Part shown: positions 1-11,934 of the stretch, in pieces
Numbering within the stretch: position 1 is the first letter of the stretch
Layout of the letters: the number at the start of each line of letters is the position of its first letter
DNA from: Phoronis australis
Taxonomy: Eukaryota; Phoronida; Phoronidae
Direction: 5' to 3'
Assembly (NCBI GenBank): GCA_002633005.1
Contig: NMRA01000051.1
Coordinates: forward strand, 1,184,955-1,248,954
DNA length: 64,000 nucleotides
Notes under the pieces: model-generated
Told to the model about the DNA's origin: nothing
The model's database searches: none
What the model saw: the letters and a program-made list of their open reading frames with translations, nothing else
Position numbers and translations under genes: made by a program

Positions 1-308
1 AGAGAGACTAAAAGGGATAATCTGAGTTGTGGATATAGCTACCATCAAATGGTCTAAACCTTTTCAATAAATTACATTTCTGCCAACACTGGCAGATCTA
101 GGATGTTCTAAGGTCAGAGGCAAAGCACACTTTCCAAAGCAAAATGTCAGTGTAGGTGCTAAAATCCACATGTCAGAGACGCTTTTTTATGTATGCAGGA
201 AGCCCCTTCAGGCCCCATTAAATACTCTGTCCCAATCAGAATGATTTAGACCCACCTTGTGTTCAAATAAATATTCAATGATTTCATTTGAACCACCACA
301 CAGCATAC

Positions 309-460
309 CCTAGAACAACTTGCACTTTTAAGTGGCGAGTCCACACACACACACACATCTGATATTTAGTGTAAGGTGGAAGTTGTCATTTTGTGCACGA
401 CAACAACACAGGAATTGGAAGTGACGTAAGTTCCCCTTACTAGAACAAGTTACCATGGCT
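309..460. mobile_element. Partial copy of MITE family A
   Basis: Positions 408-460 match, in reverse orientation, the interior of the inverted-repeat element seen at 8548-8712: a block ending GAATTnGAAGTG followed by AGAACAAGTTACC. A second match to the terminal motif (ACCCTAGAACAA) is at 309-322. The copy is degenerate and broken by a CA microsatellite at about 342-356. Its ends are approximate. Confidence 0.45.
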
Positions 461-2085
461 ACCAAGGTTCTTGAGAGAAAAGCAAGATCTTAGAAGAACT
501 AATGCAAGACTTCGCAAAATCAAGCGAGTCAATGTTGAGTGTTTCGCAAGTACGCTCAGGAGTTTACAAGTCTATCCTAGTAAAACGGCGGCCACTGAAG
601 TGATTCGGGTTTGCGAGGTTGGAATGTTCCATATTATAACTATTTTCGTCCCATAAGCAAGGATTTTTTGCTGCCAGTTCAAGCTAAATGTCTTCGATCA
701 ATGGAAAGCAGCCGTTGACTTGAGAATTGATAGTTCCTTATTGTTGGAAACATTGGCTTCAATAACTTGGCTGGAGACGGTGGGCTCGTAAATTTTATGA
801 ACTGAGCATGATTTCATGCATGAACAAAAGGCGTATTCTTTCCAAGACCAGATATCATTTCTAATCTGAATTAGAAAGAAGTTGAGGACAGTTTACGTGA
901 CACTGGCGTGGTAAAAGTCAAAAGTAAGCCATTTTGGATGAAGATGGGTTCACAGCATTTTCAACTCTTCCATGAAAACAGAATCATGAATTCGCAATGT
1001 TAACCAGTTATACCAAGTTTGAAACCATAGATACCAAACATTTCAAGCATTGAATAGTAAATTGTCTATAAATTTGAGCTGTGTCTGTGATATCAGAGGT
1101 CAATAACAAAAGGTGGACTGACAACACCATAATTTTTCAAACTTTTGGAATTTTACCACAGATGAAGAACTTGTCCTTAATCCATAATTCAGTTATGTAA
1201 TGTAATTAGAGGAATGAGGATCTGGTAATTAGCATAACAACATCAGTGGACCAAACACTGGGACGTCATGTGATCCCATCCTCACAACTCAAACTGTGCT
1301 TTTTCAGGCACATTTCTCTGTGATTCATACTATGTGCCAAAAATAGGTTTATTCAAAACACAAAAAAGTCTATGAAACAACACACAACGTGGTTACAGCA
1401 AATCACAGTGATATTTGCAAAACTCATTGTTTTCACTAAAAGCGTTTGGAAGGTTAACGGGCTGGATTAATATATTTTTGTAAATTATCTTAAGATCAGT
1501 TCTATAATACCTCCATGAAAACAACATTTAATTAGTTTTGTTATCTTTTGTTTATTTTCCTGATAGCTTCATTGCATTTTAGTAGTCTTCGCTAAATGGC
1601 CACAAGTGTATTTGAACTGCAGAGAAGTGGAAATTCTATGTAAATGGAAAGGAAAAACAAATGTCAGAAATCACGAGTCAATTTCAATGAGTTAAATATG
1701 ACCAAACTGTTTAAAGCTTTAGATATACATTCGCTATCAACTTGACAATTTTGCAATACAACAAAAACTCTCATTTGCCACTTCAACTAAGGAAGCTGAA
1801 ACTTCAAGGCAGGCCATTAATTAAGATGAATATGAAATTAAGTTTGATTTGTGATTCCATTGGGTTGAAAGCCCACTTCAAAAACTGCTCATAAGAAGAC
1901 CTATTTTAAGATGTATTTGCATGCTCCTAACTATGCAAATGTGCAGCAGGAGTTAAACTACGATGCTATTTTAACATATCAGTAATCTATGCTATACAAG
2001 GTGTTGTTGTATTCATTGACAACTTGTAAATGTGGAAACAAAAAATTTCTGCAAATTGGTAACCATTGCACTAGTAACATACCTC

Positions 2086-2104
2086 GCGGGCTCACATAGC
2101 CCGC
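2086..2104. repeat. Short GC-rich perfect hairpin
   Basis: GCGGGCT (2086-2092) and AGCCCGC (2098-2104) form a perfect 7-bp stem with a 5-nt loop in otherwise AT-rich DNA. On the minus strand the hairpin lies in an open segment that ends just before GTATGT and is preceded by a pyrimidine/AG tract, so it can also be read as a 41-nt exon-like piece (about 2084-2124). It does not resemble STK32 and is more likely part of a repeat. Confidence 0.3.
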
Positions 2105-3452
2105 ATCATGCAGTGTTATTCCCCTGCACCTAGTCACGAAACTTACTGGACATAACTCAATGATTTACGTCAATTTTCAGCCTTATACATCTTCGCTATA
2201 TGTTGTGTTTCAAAAAAACTTGGCCAAGCAATGACAGAGATAAGGATTAGCCTGCAAGTTCCATATTTTAAAGTGAAAGGTTATGTAAGACTTTATCAAC
2301 AAGATAGTGTATTTAGGCAACTATGTACTATAGAATTTAACATGGCAAAAATATACATTTTATGACAGTAGAAATTAACTTTATGCCAATCTGCCATTGA
2401 CTAGGTCACATGGCCTTGCTTTTAGTAAAATTTATTATAAAGACAGGTACATACATATCAAAACAACAAGATCAATAATATAAGCAAATTTCGTTTGATA
2501 TAAATGTTAAAAATAGAATACCCCAAACACATTTACAGTTTTATAAGTTACCATTTTGTTTTCGTTTTATGCAACATTAAAGTTTGGAATTTCACAAAAA
2601 TTATAAAAATACTCCTTGATAGCCCCTCCTGAAAAAGTGAAAGATTATAAAAACAATTCCTCGCAGTTTGAAGAACAGTCCACAAAGCATAGTACCTGAA
2701 AATTTCACATGAATCTAATCCGCCATTTCTGAGGTATGAAGTTCCCAAGTTGACCAAAATCGGAATTTTTCTAGCCAAGGATTCTACATAACCTTGAGCT
2801 TTTTATTTACTGTATCAGAATTTTCGAGAAACAAGATTTCACAGCAGGACTAATCCTGTTAAAGAACATTAACTTAAGTTGATTAAATCAGTTTGTGAGG
2901 TGTTTTCAGGGTTTACATGAAGATGAGCTGATCGCATACCAGTATGTACAAAACATCGAAACATGGTCAAATGAAACTTAAGAGTACTCCAAATACTAAT
3001 TGCATGAGACAAGGCAGAAATGCTACCACAAGCTGTGATATTTTTTCCCTTATTAAGGACACAAGACGGCCGACAAATGAAATTCTATTCTGTTTAATTT
3101 TTCCACAAATTTAAAGCAAAAATAGAGCATTTTAATCTATTTCAAGCATGATTTGTACAATGTAGATGTAATAAAACAACAGCTATCATTATTTGCAAAA
3201 ATGGAAAAGCAGCAAGTTTAACAATTATTTTTGTGCAATATAAGTGGAGAATTACCATAAACTTCGCACGAATTCTATTCCACATCATTAAGCATGCAAA
3301 ATTACCATAAAATATTCTTCCTAACAATAAATAGGAGCTGAAGAAAATTTCTGACAATGGACACTGGAATTTCATTTCACTGATGAGGACTGTCTGTTTG
3401 TAGTTTTAGTATGCTCAGCCATAACATAGAACAGATGTGCAGTGATAAGAGA

Positions 3453-4191
3453 TATGGCGTGTTATGTGTTGCAAAATTCAATGTTCAAAATATTAGGTTT
3501 GATGTAATTATGTGTATTCGAAACCTTATATTTATATTTGATCTTATAGTTTGTACATTTGATGTCAAAATATTTGTATTCCATAATGAAAATACTTATG
3601 TGCGATAACTTAGTATATATGTTCGATGTTTCGTTTTACATGTTTTTCGATGTTTCGTTGTATGTATTCGATGTTTCTTTTGATATGTTCAATAACGGAA
3701 TTATGGGTATTATGAAACGACGTCCCTTATTTGCATGTAGTTTTTGACAAAGTGAAGAAAGGGCGAAGAGTGCATTGACGTGTGTTCTGACAGGCAAACC
3801 CCTGTGAGAACTGTTCTGTGCCTCCTTAGCCCATTTCATCGATATTTGTGAACACGGGTAAATAACGTCTCAACACAGCTGACCAATCACGGCCGTCGTT
3901 TCAATGTACCCAGAGTTCCATTATCGAATATAACCGGAAGACATCGAACGAAAACGTGACATTATCGAATACATATATGAACATCGAAAAGAAATTTTCA
4001 AAACATTGAATACAATAGTAATGAACATTGAATACACATAATGTTATGAAACATAAATGTAGATAACATTGAATATAAGATCAAATATAAATATAAGAAG
4101 ATCAAATATAAATATAAGATATCGAATACATAAAATTACATCAAACCTAATTTTTTTGAACATTGAATTTTGCAACACATAACACGCCATA
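3453..4191. mobile_element. Foldback (long inverted repeat) element with 6-bp target duplication
   Basis: The left arm begins TATGGCGTGTTATGTGTTGC, and the right arm ends with its reverse complement (GCAACACATAACACGCCATA). The arms extend roughly 250-280 bp with indels and enclose a spacer of about 200 bp (about 3735-3930). AAGAGA flanks both sides (3447-3452 and 4192-4197), a likely target-site duplication. Both arms carry many degenerate TTCGATGTTT or ACATTGAATA units. No transposase ORF is present; the short ORFs at 3411-3839 are chance readings of the arms. It is a non-autonomous DNA transposon of foldback type; the superfamily is unknown. Confidence 0.8.
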
Positions 4192-4197
4192 AAGAGA

Positions 4198-5179
4198 AGC
4201 AATGAAAACTAGACATTCCAGAATTGGACATAGTACAGGTGACTGATACTAGCCATGTTATTCAGACCAGGTTAAATTGAGGGCATGGTTAACAAGACAC
4301 CATAACTTACTGCTGAAATTCTCCACTTATTTTGCACAAAAAGAATTTCCAATGTTATCATTTTATATTTTAAAACCTAATTACTTTGCTTCGCATAAAG
4401 GAAACTTTAAATTACTAAATGTTGATTTAGGACATCGACAGAGTACAAGCAATGCTAATAATAGCGAAGAATTGGCATATACCATAAGTAATTAAATGCT
4501 TTCAACTAAAAAGCGGCATGAAAGTAAAAGCTCTTATTTGTTTTTTGATTTAGCCAGCTGTAAACAGAGCGAAATGCAGCTTTAACAGGGATAAACCAAG
4601 GAGCTTTATTTTTACAATAGTTAGGATCAAAAACAGAGGCTTCACTCTTCAAATCAAACTAAACACCACAGGGATATTCCTCTGGCAGGCAATCTCACAT
4701 AAATCAACTGTTGTTAAATGTCTATCTTGGAATTTCAGAGAATTTGTATTGAAACATTCAAGCTTGACTAAACAGCCACCTCCTATTTTAAACCTTTTCA
4801 GTTTTTATTCCCTCGGCATTAACTCAGGCGATTACGGTAACTTGATAAAAGGCGTCATCAGATTACGATTAATAGGAAAAGTAAAGCACATTTAAAAGGT
4901 GTACACCTGAGTCCATGTTTTCTTCAGAACTCCAGTTAAAAGCACGCTGCGTTACATTACACAAACAATTAAGAGACACTTTCATCAAGATGCACTCACT
5001 TGATGGAACATAAACCATGAATTTTCAATCATACTCTGACATTCAATCTTCATCAACCCAGTCACCTCAGTGGCATTCATTTTTTAGCTTACACTCGAAA
5101 TATCCGCCATTTACTCGCGCGATTTTGGGACGTCTTGCATGATCTCACTCTCCTCACTTGGTATGCACCCCGAGTACCC
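4198..5179. other. STK32 intronic DNA, nothing recognised
   Basis: AT-rich sequence just 3' (minus strand) of STK32 exon 2. The 72-aa plus-strand ORF at 4277-4495 has low-complexity composition and no features of a gene. No conserved kinase exon was recognised. Confidence 0.5.
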
Positions 5180-5210
5180 GGACACTCACTCCGAGTAGCT
5201 GGACACTCAC

Positions 5211-5266
5211 CTTGCCAAAACTGCCCTTCCCTATGGCGCGTAATATTTGGAAATGATCAAAGTTGA
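5211..5266 (-). CDS. STK32: STK32-family Ser/Thr kinase, exon 2 (start of kinase domain)
   Basis: On the minus strand, an acceptor (TTTGCAG) opens a 56-nt exon that ends at AAG before GTGAGT. With the phase-1 G from exon 1 it encodes residues 18-36: V, then [18 protein letters not shown]. This is nearly identical to human STK32A/B/C at the same place, and contains the glycine-rich ATP-binding loop GKGSFG (residues 30-35) of kinase subdomain I. STK32 (YANK) kinases are AGC-like Ser/Thr kinases of poorly known substrate. The next exon, expected to carry the catalytic lysine, is not in the window. The intron leaves in phase 0. The identification rests on exact sequence memory of the family and agreement of splice phase; confidence is high. 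Confidence 0.93.
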
Positions 5267-5520
5267 CTGCAAATAGACAAGAAGACAAGTGTTTACCAAA
5301 TGAACAAAACAAACAAACTGTAAAAAGGCAACACTACAACTACTGCAGATGCCAAAATAAACCGGCTAAGTGCTGTTTCCCTTCACAACAGGAAATGACT
5401 CGTCCTGACTTGTTCCTTCAGCTCGACAACGAATTCTGAGTAACGATGGACTTCAAAGTTTTCCGAAGTTTCTTACTGTCATTACGATTATTGGTGATTT
5501 GGTTCAATACAAATTGACTT

Positions 5521-5889
5521 TCAAACTGGCTTTTTTAACATTTTTTTTACATTGTTACGCACTATGCAAAATTTGGAGTAAGTCTCAGGTCGGTGATTTC
5601 TTTTAAAAACTCTATAAACTTTGTCTTGAGCACGAATATTTTCTAGAATTTCATCGGTTACCCAAGGTTCAGATCTAGCTTTAATTTTTACGAGAAACAG
5701 AATCAATAATACTAATAGACCTCTAAAACTACACCAAGATTTGTCAACATCATCACAAGATATGACTACACGCCAGTCAACTTCGTTTAATTTGTTGACA
5801 AAATGAGGACGATAGTCAAGATAGTCGGTTTGAGAGATCTGACCATCAATTGATAATATTCTAACTAAATTCCTGGTACAGTAGATCAC
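5521..5889 (-). mobile_element. LINE (non-LTR retrotransposon) fragment, linker between endonuclease and reverse transcriptase
   Basis: A 122-aa minus-strand ORF has the layout of the segment lying between the endonuclease and reverse transcriptase domains in CR1/L2/jockey-like ORF2 proteins: a VDW..V motif, then a basic KARSEPWVTDEIL motif, and an alternating charged helix ending near NNVKKML. No endonuclease or reverse transcriptase catalytic motif is present, and the ORF is cut at both ends, so it is a dead fragment within STK32 intron 1. Similarity is by motif pattern only; the clade cannot be assigned. Confidence 0.65.
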
Positions 5890-6226
5890 TGATTACTGAT
5901 ACCAATGCCATAATACACCATGTTGTGAAATTCTACAGAGATAGTTTAACAAACAATATGGCCAATCAAGTACGAAGTAGTATCAGTGACCCTGGTTGGC
6001 TGGCTGGTGCACACAGCCCAAACTGGTAATAGCGCCATTATTTGATTTGGTTAGCCCAGATTTGTGCTGGGAAACACAAAATGTTAATATCACCAAGTAG
6101 AATGACCTCTTGGTTGGGTTCTATCAGTGACAGACAGTTAAGACAGGCAAATTAAAAATTCATAGCCAGATGGTAAAGACAGCCCACTATAAAAGGCTTG
6201 GATTGTTTCAGGTGGCCGGATCTCGA

Positions 6227-6373
6227 TGAAGATCATGGCTTCAGCATTAGACTAGAGATCACATGAAGATCATGGCTTCAGCATTAGACTAGAGATCACA
6301 TGAAGATCATGGCTTCAGCATTAGACTAGAGATCACATGAAGATCATGGCTTCAGCATTAGACTAGAGATCAC
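6227..6373. repeat. 37-bp tandem repeat, four copies
   Basis: Unit begins TGAAGATCATGGCTTCAGCA and recurs exactly at 6227, 6264, 6301 and 6338. The copies are essentially identical, so the array is recent. Intronic (STK32 intron 1). Confidence 0.95.
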
Positions 6374-7668
6374 GACAGATGCTATGGGTTAAATTATTTC
6401 TAATGTACAAACACAGGCCGCTTCCCTGTCTTGAGCGTCACTTCTTACAACCCTTTAGTTGTCAATGAAGACCTCGCAGACCGTTACCAATTCATCAAGC
6501 CATGACTCAGACAGTACGTACAACACAAGAAGGTGTATACTGCTCGCAGAACATTTTTATCTCATATGCAGCTAATTTGGGTACAAGTGAAGAGAATTTA
6601 GATGGACCATGTGTAGCCCTCTTTTCTTGAGAGGATTAATAAATGGGTCGGCAGACACATCACTCCCAGATTCAGCATGACTCGCAGGGCACCATGTTGA
6701 TTTTACAGACAGCATGCTCTTCTTCCCAGAAGATAAGGACTATATTCCCATGATTACTTTGATGGGACTAACTGTCACACAGCCTCACAGGGGACCTGGG
6801 TTAAGATGAATCACCACTAGGAATGAGCAAAAGTAGCCAGTATTGTAAAAATACTGACAATGTTATTCAAACCTATTCAATCCCTTTGGATTATAAAAAT
6901 GCCTATTAAGAACTCTGCTTAAAAGCCATTTCCCCCATAATAGCTGAAACAAGCACCATTGCTAGATGCTGATAGAATTATGGTTGAACATAATGTCCAT
7001 TGCCACCTGCAATTCACAGGTGATGTGTAATAAGAGAGATATACCGGTAGTTCCCTAGGACTGCTAAAATTAGCTTTCAAGTTATCTCTCTGATGTGGTG
7101 GTATATTCAGATGGTTATTTTGATATGTTCCCATATATTGGAGGTTGATGTGGTAGAAACTGGCTAACTTCTTGACCACAGCAAATTGTGTTCACATGAA
7201 AACATTGCTATATTAGCTCAACTGTGATCCCATTCTTTGTGACAATCATTGCCACAAGACTTTTACCGCAACAGTATTCTTAAAGAGTTCGTGGATATCT
7301 TTGCGTGTTGTAACGGTATATTAAATATTACTGTTTCACCCTGGCAAATGATCGTTGAATGGGATTGGAAGGCATACAAAACATCAATACAGTATTCTTG
7401 TGCAAGCGATTTATATTTTACTCAACTTTGCAAGACATCACAAACATTTGATTACTATCACTTCAGATTTTGTGAAAGCAACACGACACAAACGTCAAGG
7501 GTACACCTTGTGCCCTGTTTACAAACTGACTAATGCACTATCGTTTTCGCCAACACTTTCACCAGTAGCGAAAACACCAGTAATGTGAACACATTGAAGG
7601 ACAGACCGCTTACTTCATAAGACACATATGCACAGGGGAAGGAGACCTGCATTTATCGATGCGGTCAG
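6374..7668. other. STK32 intron 1, no gene seen
   Basis: AT-rich DNA with ORFs of fewer than 95 codons on both strands (6919-7179 minus, 7249-7588 plus). None has recognisable domains or splice context. I see no other feature. Confidence 0.5.
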
Positions 7669-7853
7669 TCAATTGACCTATCGCAAGCTCCACCCTATTG
7701 CGAAAAGTCGACAAACAAACAATAAGTTTTATCTGACAACGTGTTGTTTGTCGAGTAAAATGGCGACTTGGAAACGAAGGTGTGTCAAGTATGCTGCGTT
7801 CTGATTGGTCAGTTAAGCCGTCAGGCTCAAAATCCTGGCGATAGGTCGATTGA
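7669..7853 (+). mobile_element. MITE family B, copy 1
   Basis: The element starts TCAATTGACCTATCGCAAG and ends CTGGCGATAGGTCGATTGA, giving imperfect terminal inverted repeats around GACCTATCGC. The interior contains GACAAACAAACAATAAG and CTGATTGGTCAGTTAAGCC. A second copy is at 17521-17699 in the opposite orientation. There is no coding capacity. Confidence 0.8.
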
Positions 7854-8547
7854 CTGCAGGGAGTGGACCTGCTTTGACATCCGTCAACTTATGCTTTAAA
7901 ATAGGTTCCAGTTGGAGAGAAAATAAACTGCTGGCTAAAATGAAGCCTTTGCCCCAGACAGCACATCTGTCTGGCTAAAATATTCTAGTATTTTTGCCAT
8001 TCATGTGAACCTGGTACATTCGGTCTTATACTCCATATTTTCCTGACAGCCACTCTGTCAGTCAACACCAGTGACTTATCTGAGTTACAGATCTACAAAT
8101 ACCAGTAGATGTGTATTCCACATTTAGCAAATACCTTCAGTGCTACCAGCCATTGATGGCTGAACCAGCATGTGGGTTTTAACCAAACATTGAGCCTTGC
8201 TTCATGGATGACAGCCAAGACACAGCCACACAAGGCACAGAACAAAAATGACAGAACAAAAAACGACAGAACAAAGATGCACACACTCACATGCAATTTA
8301 TCACTTGTTTTCTACATGGTGAAAGTCACACTGAACTTGTTCTACAGTAAAGAATACCAGCTAAATTTTGTGCTTTTGTCTTAAATTTTCAGAGTATCCC
8401 TAAGCTCAAACCCACATGGCTTCCAGGACTGTTGTTTGTTAATTCTGGCAAAGTTACTTTGGGTAGTGGGATGATAATTGGCCAATTTGTGGTTTAAGGT
8501 TATGGGTAATACTGGGTTGTGTAGTGTCTGACCTACCACCCAAAGGG

Positions 8548-8712
8548 CCCTCTACACACAGACTTACTCTAGAACAAGTTATTCCTGGAACCAGTTGCAG
8601 CTAAGTTAGCACTGGCTATGTGGACACAATTTAAACTAGTGCAACTCACTTGTTGAGGTAGGGTAACTTGTTCTAGGGTAACTCTCACCACTTCTAATTC
8701 CTGCGTGGTCCC
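8548..8712 (+). mobile_element. MITE family A, copy 1 (short form)
   Basis: The left end, CCCTCTACACACAGACTTAC followed by TCTAGAACAAGTTATTCCTGG, matches the ends of elements at 16567-16964 and 51080-51325. The interior AACTAGTGCAACT block and the inverted TTGTTCTAGGGTAAC block are shared with them. The right end is truncated or diverged. Confidence 0.7.
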
Positions 8713-11680
8713 TAGCAGAAAAATCGGTGAAAACTGATTAGCAGCTTAATCTGTGAAAAAGCCATTCAAGAACAATGGTTGCATATATGGATGTAGGAGG
8801 CATTTTATGGCATGCTTTGCATTTACGGTACAATGCTTGCATACAAGTTAAACTGCACTTTGTGAGTTTTTAACTGCTCACATGATATTCAGCACACAGA
8901 AACCCACATTCTTAACCCACATAATTAAAACTTCCATCAAAACATGTGAAACACCATGTTCATACCAAAGTGGTGATAACAAGATTTAACTGGGTCTGAA
9001 CACTTTAAAACCAGTTGTAACTGTAGCACTGGTTATAAACCTCTGTGAGGGTGATTTAGTGTGAGGTTGTACCTGGTATTACTCAGCATGAACACTGGGC
9101 AGCTGCAGAATTTATAACTCAGTAGGTGGTGTTGGTGTCAAATCTCATTGTAAACAGTGGCGCATGCAACAGTCACTAACTAGGCTGAATGGGAAAGCAG
9201 GTGACTAAAACCAACCTAGGATAACAGCAGTTCTAATATTGCCAGTAGGAATGGTAACCATTACACAATAGCTTAACTATAGCATGAGATACAACCAGGC
9301 TTAGTTGGTCTAGACTCAGCTTTAGTCATTAACATTTAAAGAATAAACCATCAGTAACAAATAATTATTACAAATATCTGATGTTCATGTAAGGTGGGGA
9401 AAGATGAACAACCAGAACAAGTAATTATGATGGTAATCCAAAAACTGGATGAGAAATTATCTGAAAGAAGAGGAAGACTTGACATTTTTGAAAGAACTGG
9501 TTTAGTTGAGGTCTGCCAAAAAGAGTACGGTTTGAAAATGTAAGGCGATCCCATTTACAAGCGGTAGACACAACCGTCACAGGTATGGTTTTTATGTTTA
9601 CAAAACAGGAAAAGGTTGTTAGCTGGCAGGTTCCAGCAGCGTGTTTTCAGTTCCAACTTGACATTTTTGAATGATGCCAATTTCTCCCACTTTTCAGTAG
9701 GTGAGAGAAATCAGGACTTCAGCCAGGCTTAGATGTTACTCCATGGACTTATCTGGTGGTTTAAAGCTGATTAATCAAACAATAACTCAATACCCTTTTT
9801 CCTTTGTGGTGAAATGGTGCCACTGTGAAATAAAGAATTAAGTCAATTTTATTAACCAATGAAAGGAATAGAATTTTTTAAACAAATGTGAACGGTAAGA
9901 AAATTATATTTTTTGCACTCAGTCGTTGAAAATTCTAAAAATGATAATTGTGGCAATTATTTTAGTCGGAAATAATATTATTGAAAATTTTCAGAATATG
10001 CAGTTTATTAAAATTAAAATTATGAAAATTTCTTATCACAGCTCTTTTCAATTCTTCACAGCAATAATTCACAAAGAGCAAATTTGCATTTGTTCAAACG
10101 TACAAGTTTGCACCTGCATTTTGTTCTATTACAGTTGCGCAGAATACGCCACTGTGATAGAGTTACATACTTCATGAATGTCTGATTTAAGGAAATCTGA
10201 CGACATAAAAATTACACACATCCGCCATATTGTGCACTACATTAAACATTTACTGCAGTGCCTTCCCACAGAAATACTATATTAGTTTGTTCAATAAACA
10301 AACTAGGAAGCCTGCAATTCATTTCTGATACATGTCAGATGATGGAAGCATGACTAGAATATACATACTTCAGTAATGATGATGAAGCGACACACTGAAA
10401 ATAGTGAAATCAATTTTGCTTCAATGGAAATCAAGTCGCCATATCACCCTAGTTCCAGAATTCACAATAAACTCAATCCTCATCGGAAGGGATACACACA
10501 ATGCCTAATATCAAATCATTAGCATGAATGTCACATAGCAACTAATCCCACATTTTCAGAGGATTTGCCACTTGACTGGAAATTCCCTCTAGACAATAAT
10601 GAGATAGATAACCTTGGCCAACACAGTCACATATATGCCCTTTTCACTAGAGTGGTGAAAACGCTGGCATTAGTCAGTAGCATTCAGGCATGCCACCTGC
10701 AAGGGGCCATTTTCACCAACAGTAGCTTTGTTTCCAGACCAGCAGAATTTCTTTTAAACAGAAAACTGGTATAAATATATAACCAGTAATCAAAATGGTC
10801 AGTTTTCCATAAAATGGACTTAAAACAGATAAAGGGTAACACCTAAAAAACTGACACTTGCATACCTGCCAAATAATTACACTTTTGGCAGGATCGTCTC
10901 CATTTTTGACACACCTGATGCAATTCACGCACAAGTATTTTCATATTTTTCAACACAATTTACCCCACTCTATTTCACTGCCACAACTACACAAAAATGC
11001 CGACCAAGTGCTTCAAATGTTGGCAACTACGCACTGGGCGAAGTTGAAAAATAGACGATAACGATGATGGAGATGATATTAGTGTGATGATAGAGTTGAA
11101 TGAAGATGACAAAAATTGTTATAAAAAACACCCATGTGTTACTGTTGGTATCAATTCTTGTGCTACAGAGTATTAACGCCTCCACTTGGGACGTCGGTAG
11201 TCTATACATGTATACACTCCGGAGACACGAAATAGTGAACGGAGAAGCACTTCTCTTAGTCACCATGGAATGAATTTGAAAAATCTTTTGTCTATTAAGT
11301 GTGATTACAACAGACACAAAAAGTAGAGCTGTAACCAACGATTCTCTAAATTGAAAAGGACAAATAAGCTTAGCCGAGGAATTTAAAGAACGGGTGAGGG
11401 CCCAGAGGCCTGTTACAATAGCTCTTGGAGACCCCTGCACCCATTTGCCAAATTTCACAGAAATTCGCCAAGGAACTTCGTAAATACACAGAGCAATATG
11501 AAAAACAACCAAAATTGACATTAGGGGGCACAGCAACAGTCAGATATGTCCAGACATTTGCTCAAGCCATCCTATTCATGATAGGAACATGTCCGCAAAA
11601 TTTCATACAAATCCATCAAGAGGTTTTGGAGATACTGCAGTGAGAGGACCCCAGAAGCACACTGGACTGATGCTCAGTGT
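8713..11680. other. STK32 intron 1, no gene seen
   Basis: AT-rich sequence. A 169-codon minus-strand ORF (11027-11536) and an overlapping 72-codon plus-strand ORF (11425-11643) are the only long ones. Neither shows a domain, a sensible start context or flanking splice sites that I trust. I treat them as chance ORFs. Confidence 0.4.
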
Positions 11681-11850
11681 ACGGTAAACTTGCACAATTT
11701 TAGGACACTCAAATTAATTCCAATAGAAAAAATCTTTCTTGGACGAATCTCCTGAAACATCATTTTTGTGGTGTCCGAATTTGGTGGGCCTTCAAATTTG
11801 AGTTTCCGCTCGTGTCCGAATTTCGTGGGTGTACATCAATTTCGATGAGC
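11681..11850 (+). repeat. Interspersed repeat, family H copy 1
   Basis: The segment starting GTGTACGGTAAACTTGCAC with two GTCCGAATTTnGTGGG blocks resembles the reverse complement of 14880-15062 and the start of a segment at 38352. The shared features are ACGGTAAA at the end and repeated GTCCnAATTT/GGACAAG motifs. It may be a MITE; the ends are uncertain. Confidence 0.45.
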
Positions 11851-11934
11851 GGTCAAAGTATCAACATTGCTGGCTCAATCATCTGATAGCAGTATAATAG
11901 CTGGTCAATGGGACTCAAACGGTCTGCGCGATTA

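Larger units (their letters stand above)
1..3452. other. Intronic or downstream STK32 DNA, no exon recognised
   Basis: This stretch is AT-rich and lies 3' of STK32 exon 2 on the minus strand. I looked for the next kinase exon (the VAIK lysine region and the alpha-C helix) on the minus strand and did not find it, so the rest of the kinase is probably beyond position 1. Short ORFs here, including the 61-aa one at 471-656, lack homology I can recognise. Apart from a MITE fragment near 309-460 and a short GC-rich hairpin near 2086-2104, I see nothing. Confidence 0.6.

Noticed and set aside
471-656. 61-aa plus-strand ORF with coiled-coil-like LREKQDLRRTNARLRKIKR
   Set aside because: No splice-supported neighbours, no matching STK32 or other exon, and upstream sequence is a MITE fragment. 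Likely chance.
11027-11643. 169-codon minus-strand and 72-codon plus-strand ORFs
   Set aside because: They overlap on opposite strands, have no recognisable domain, and lie in AT-rich intronic DNA. Length alone is weak evidence.
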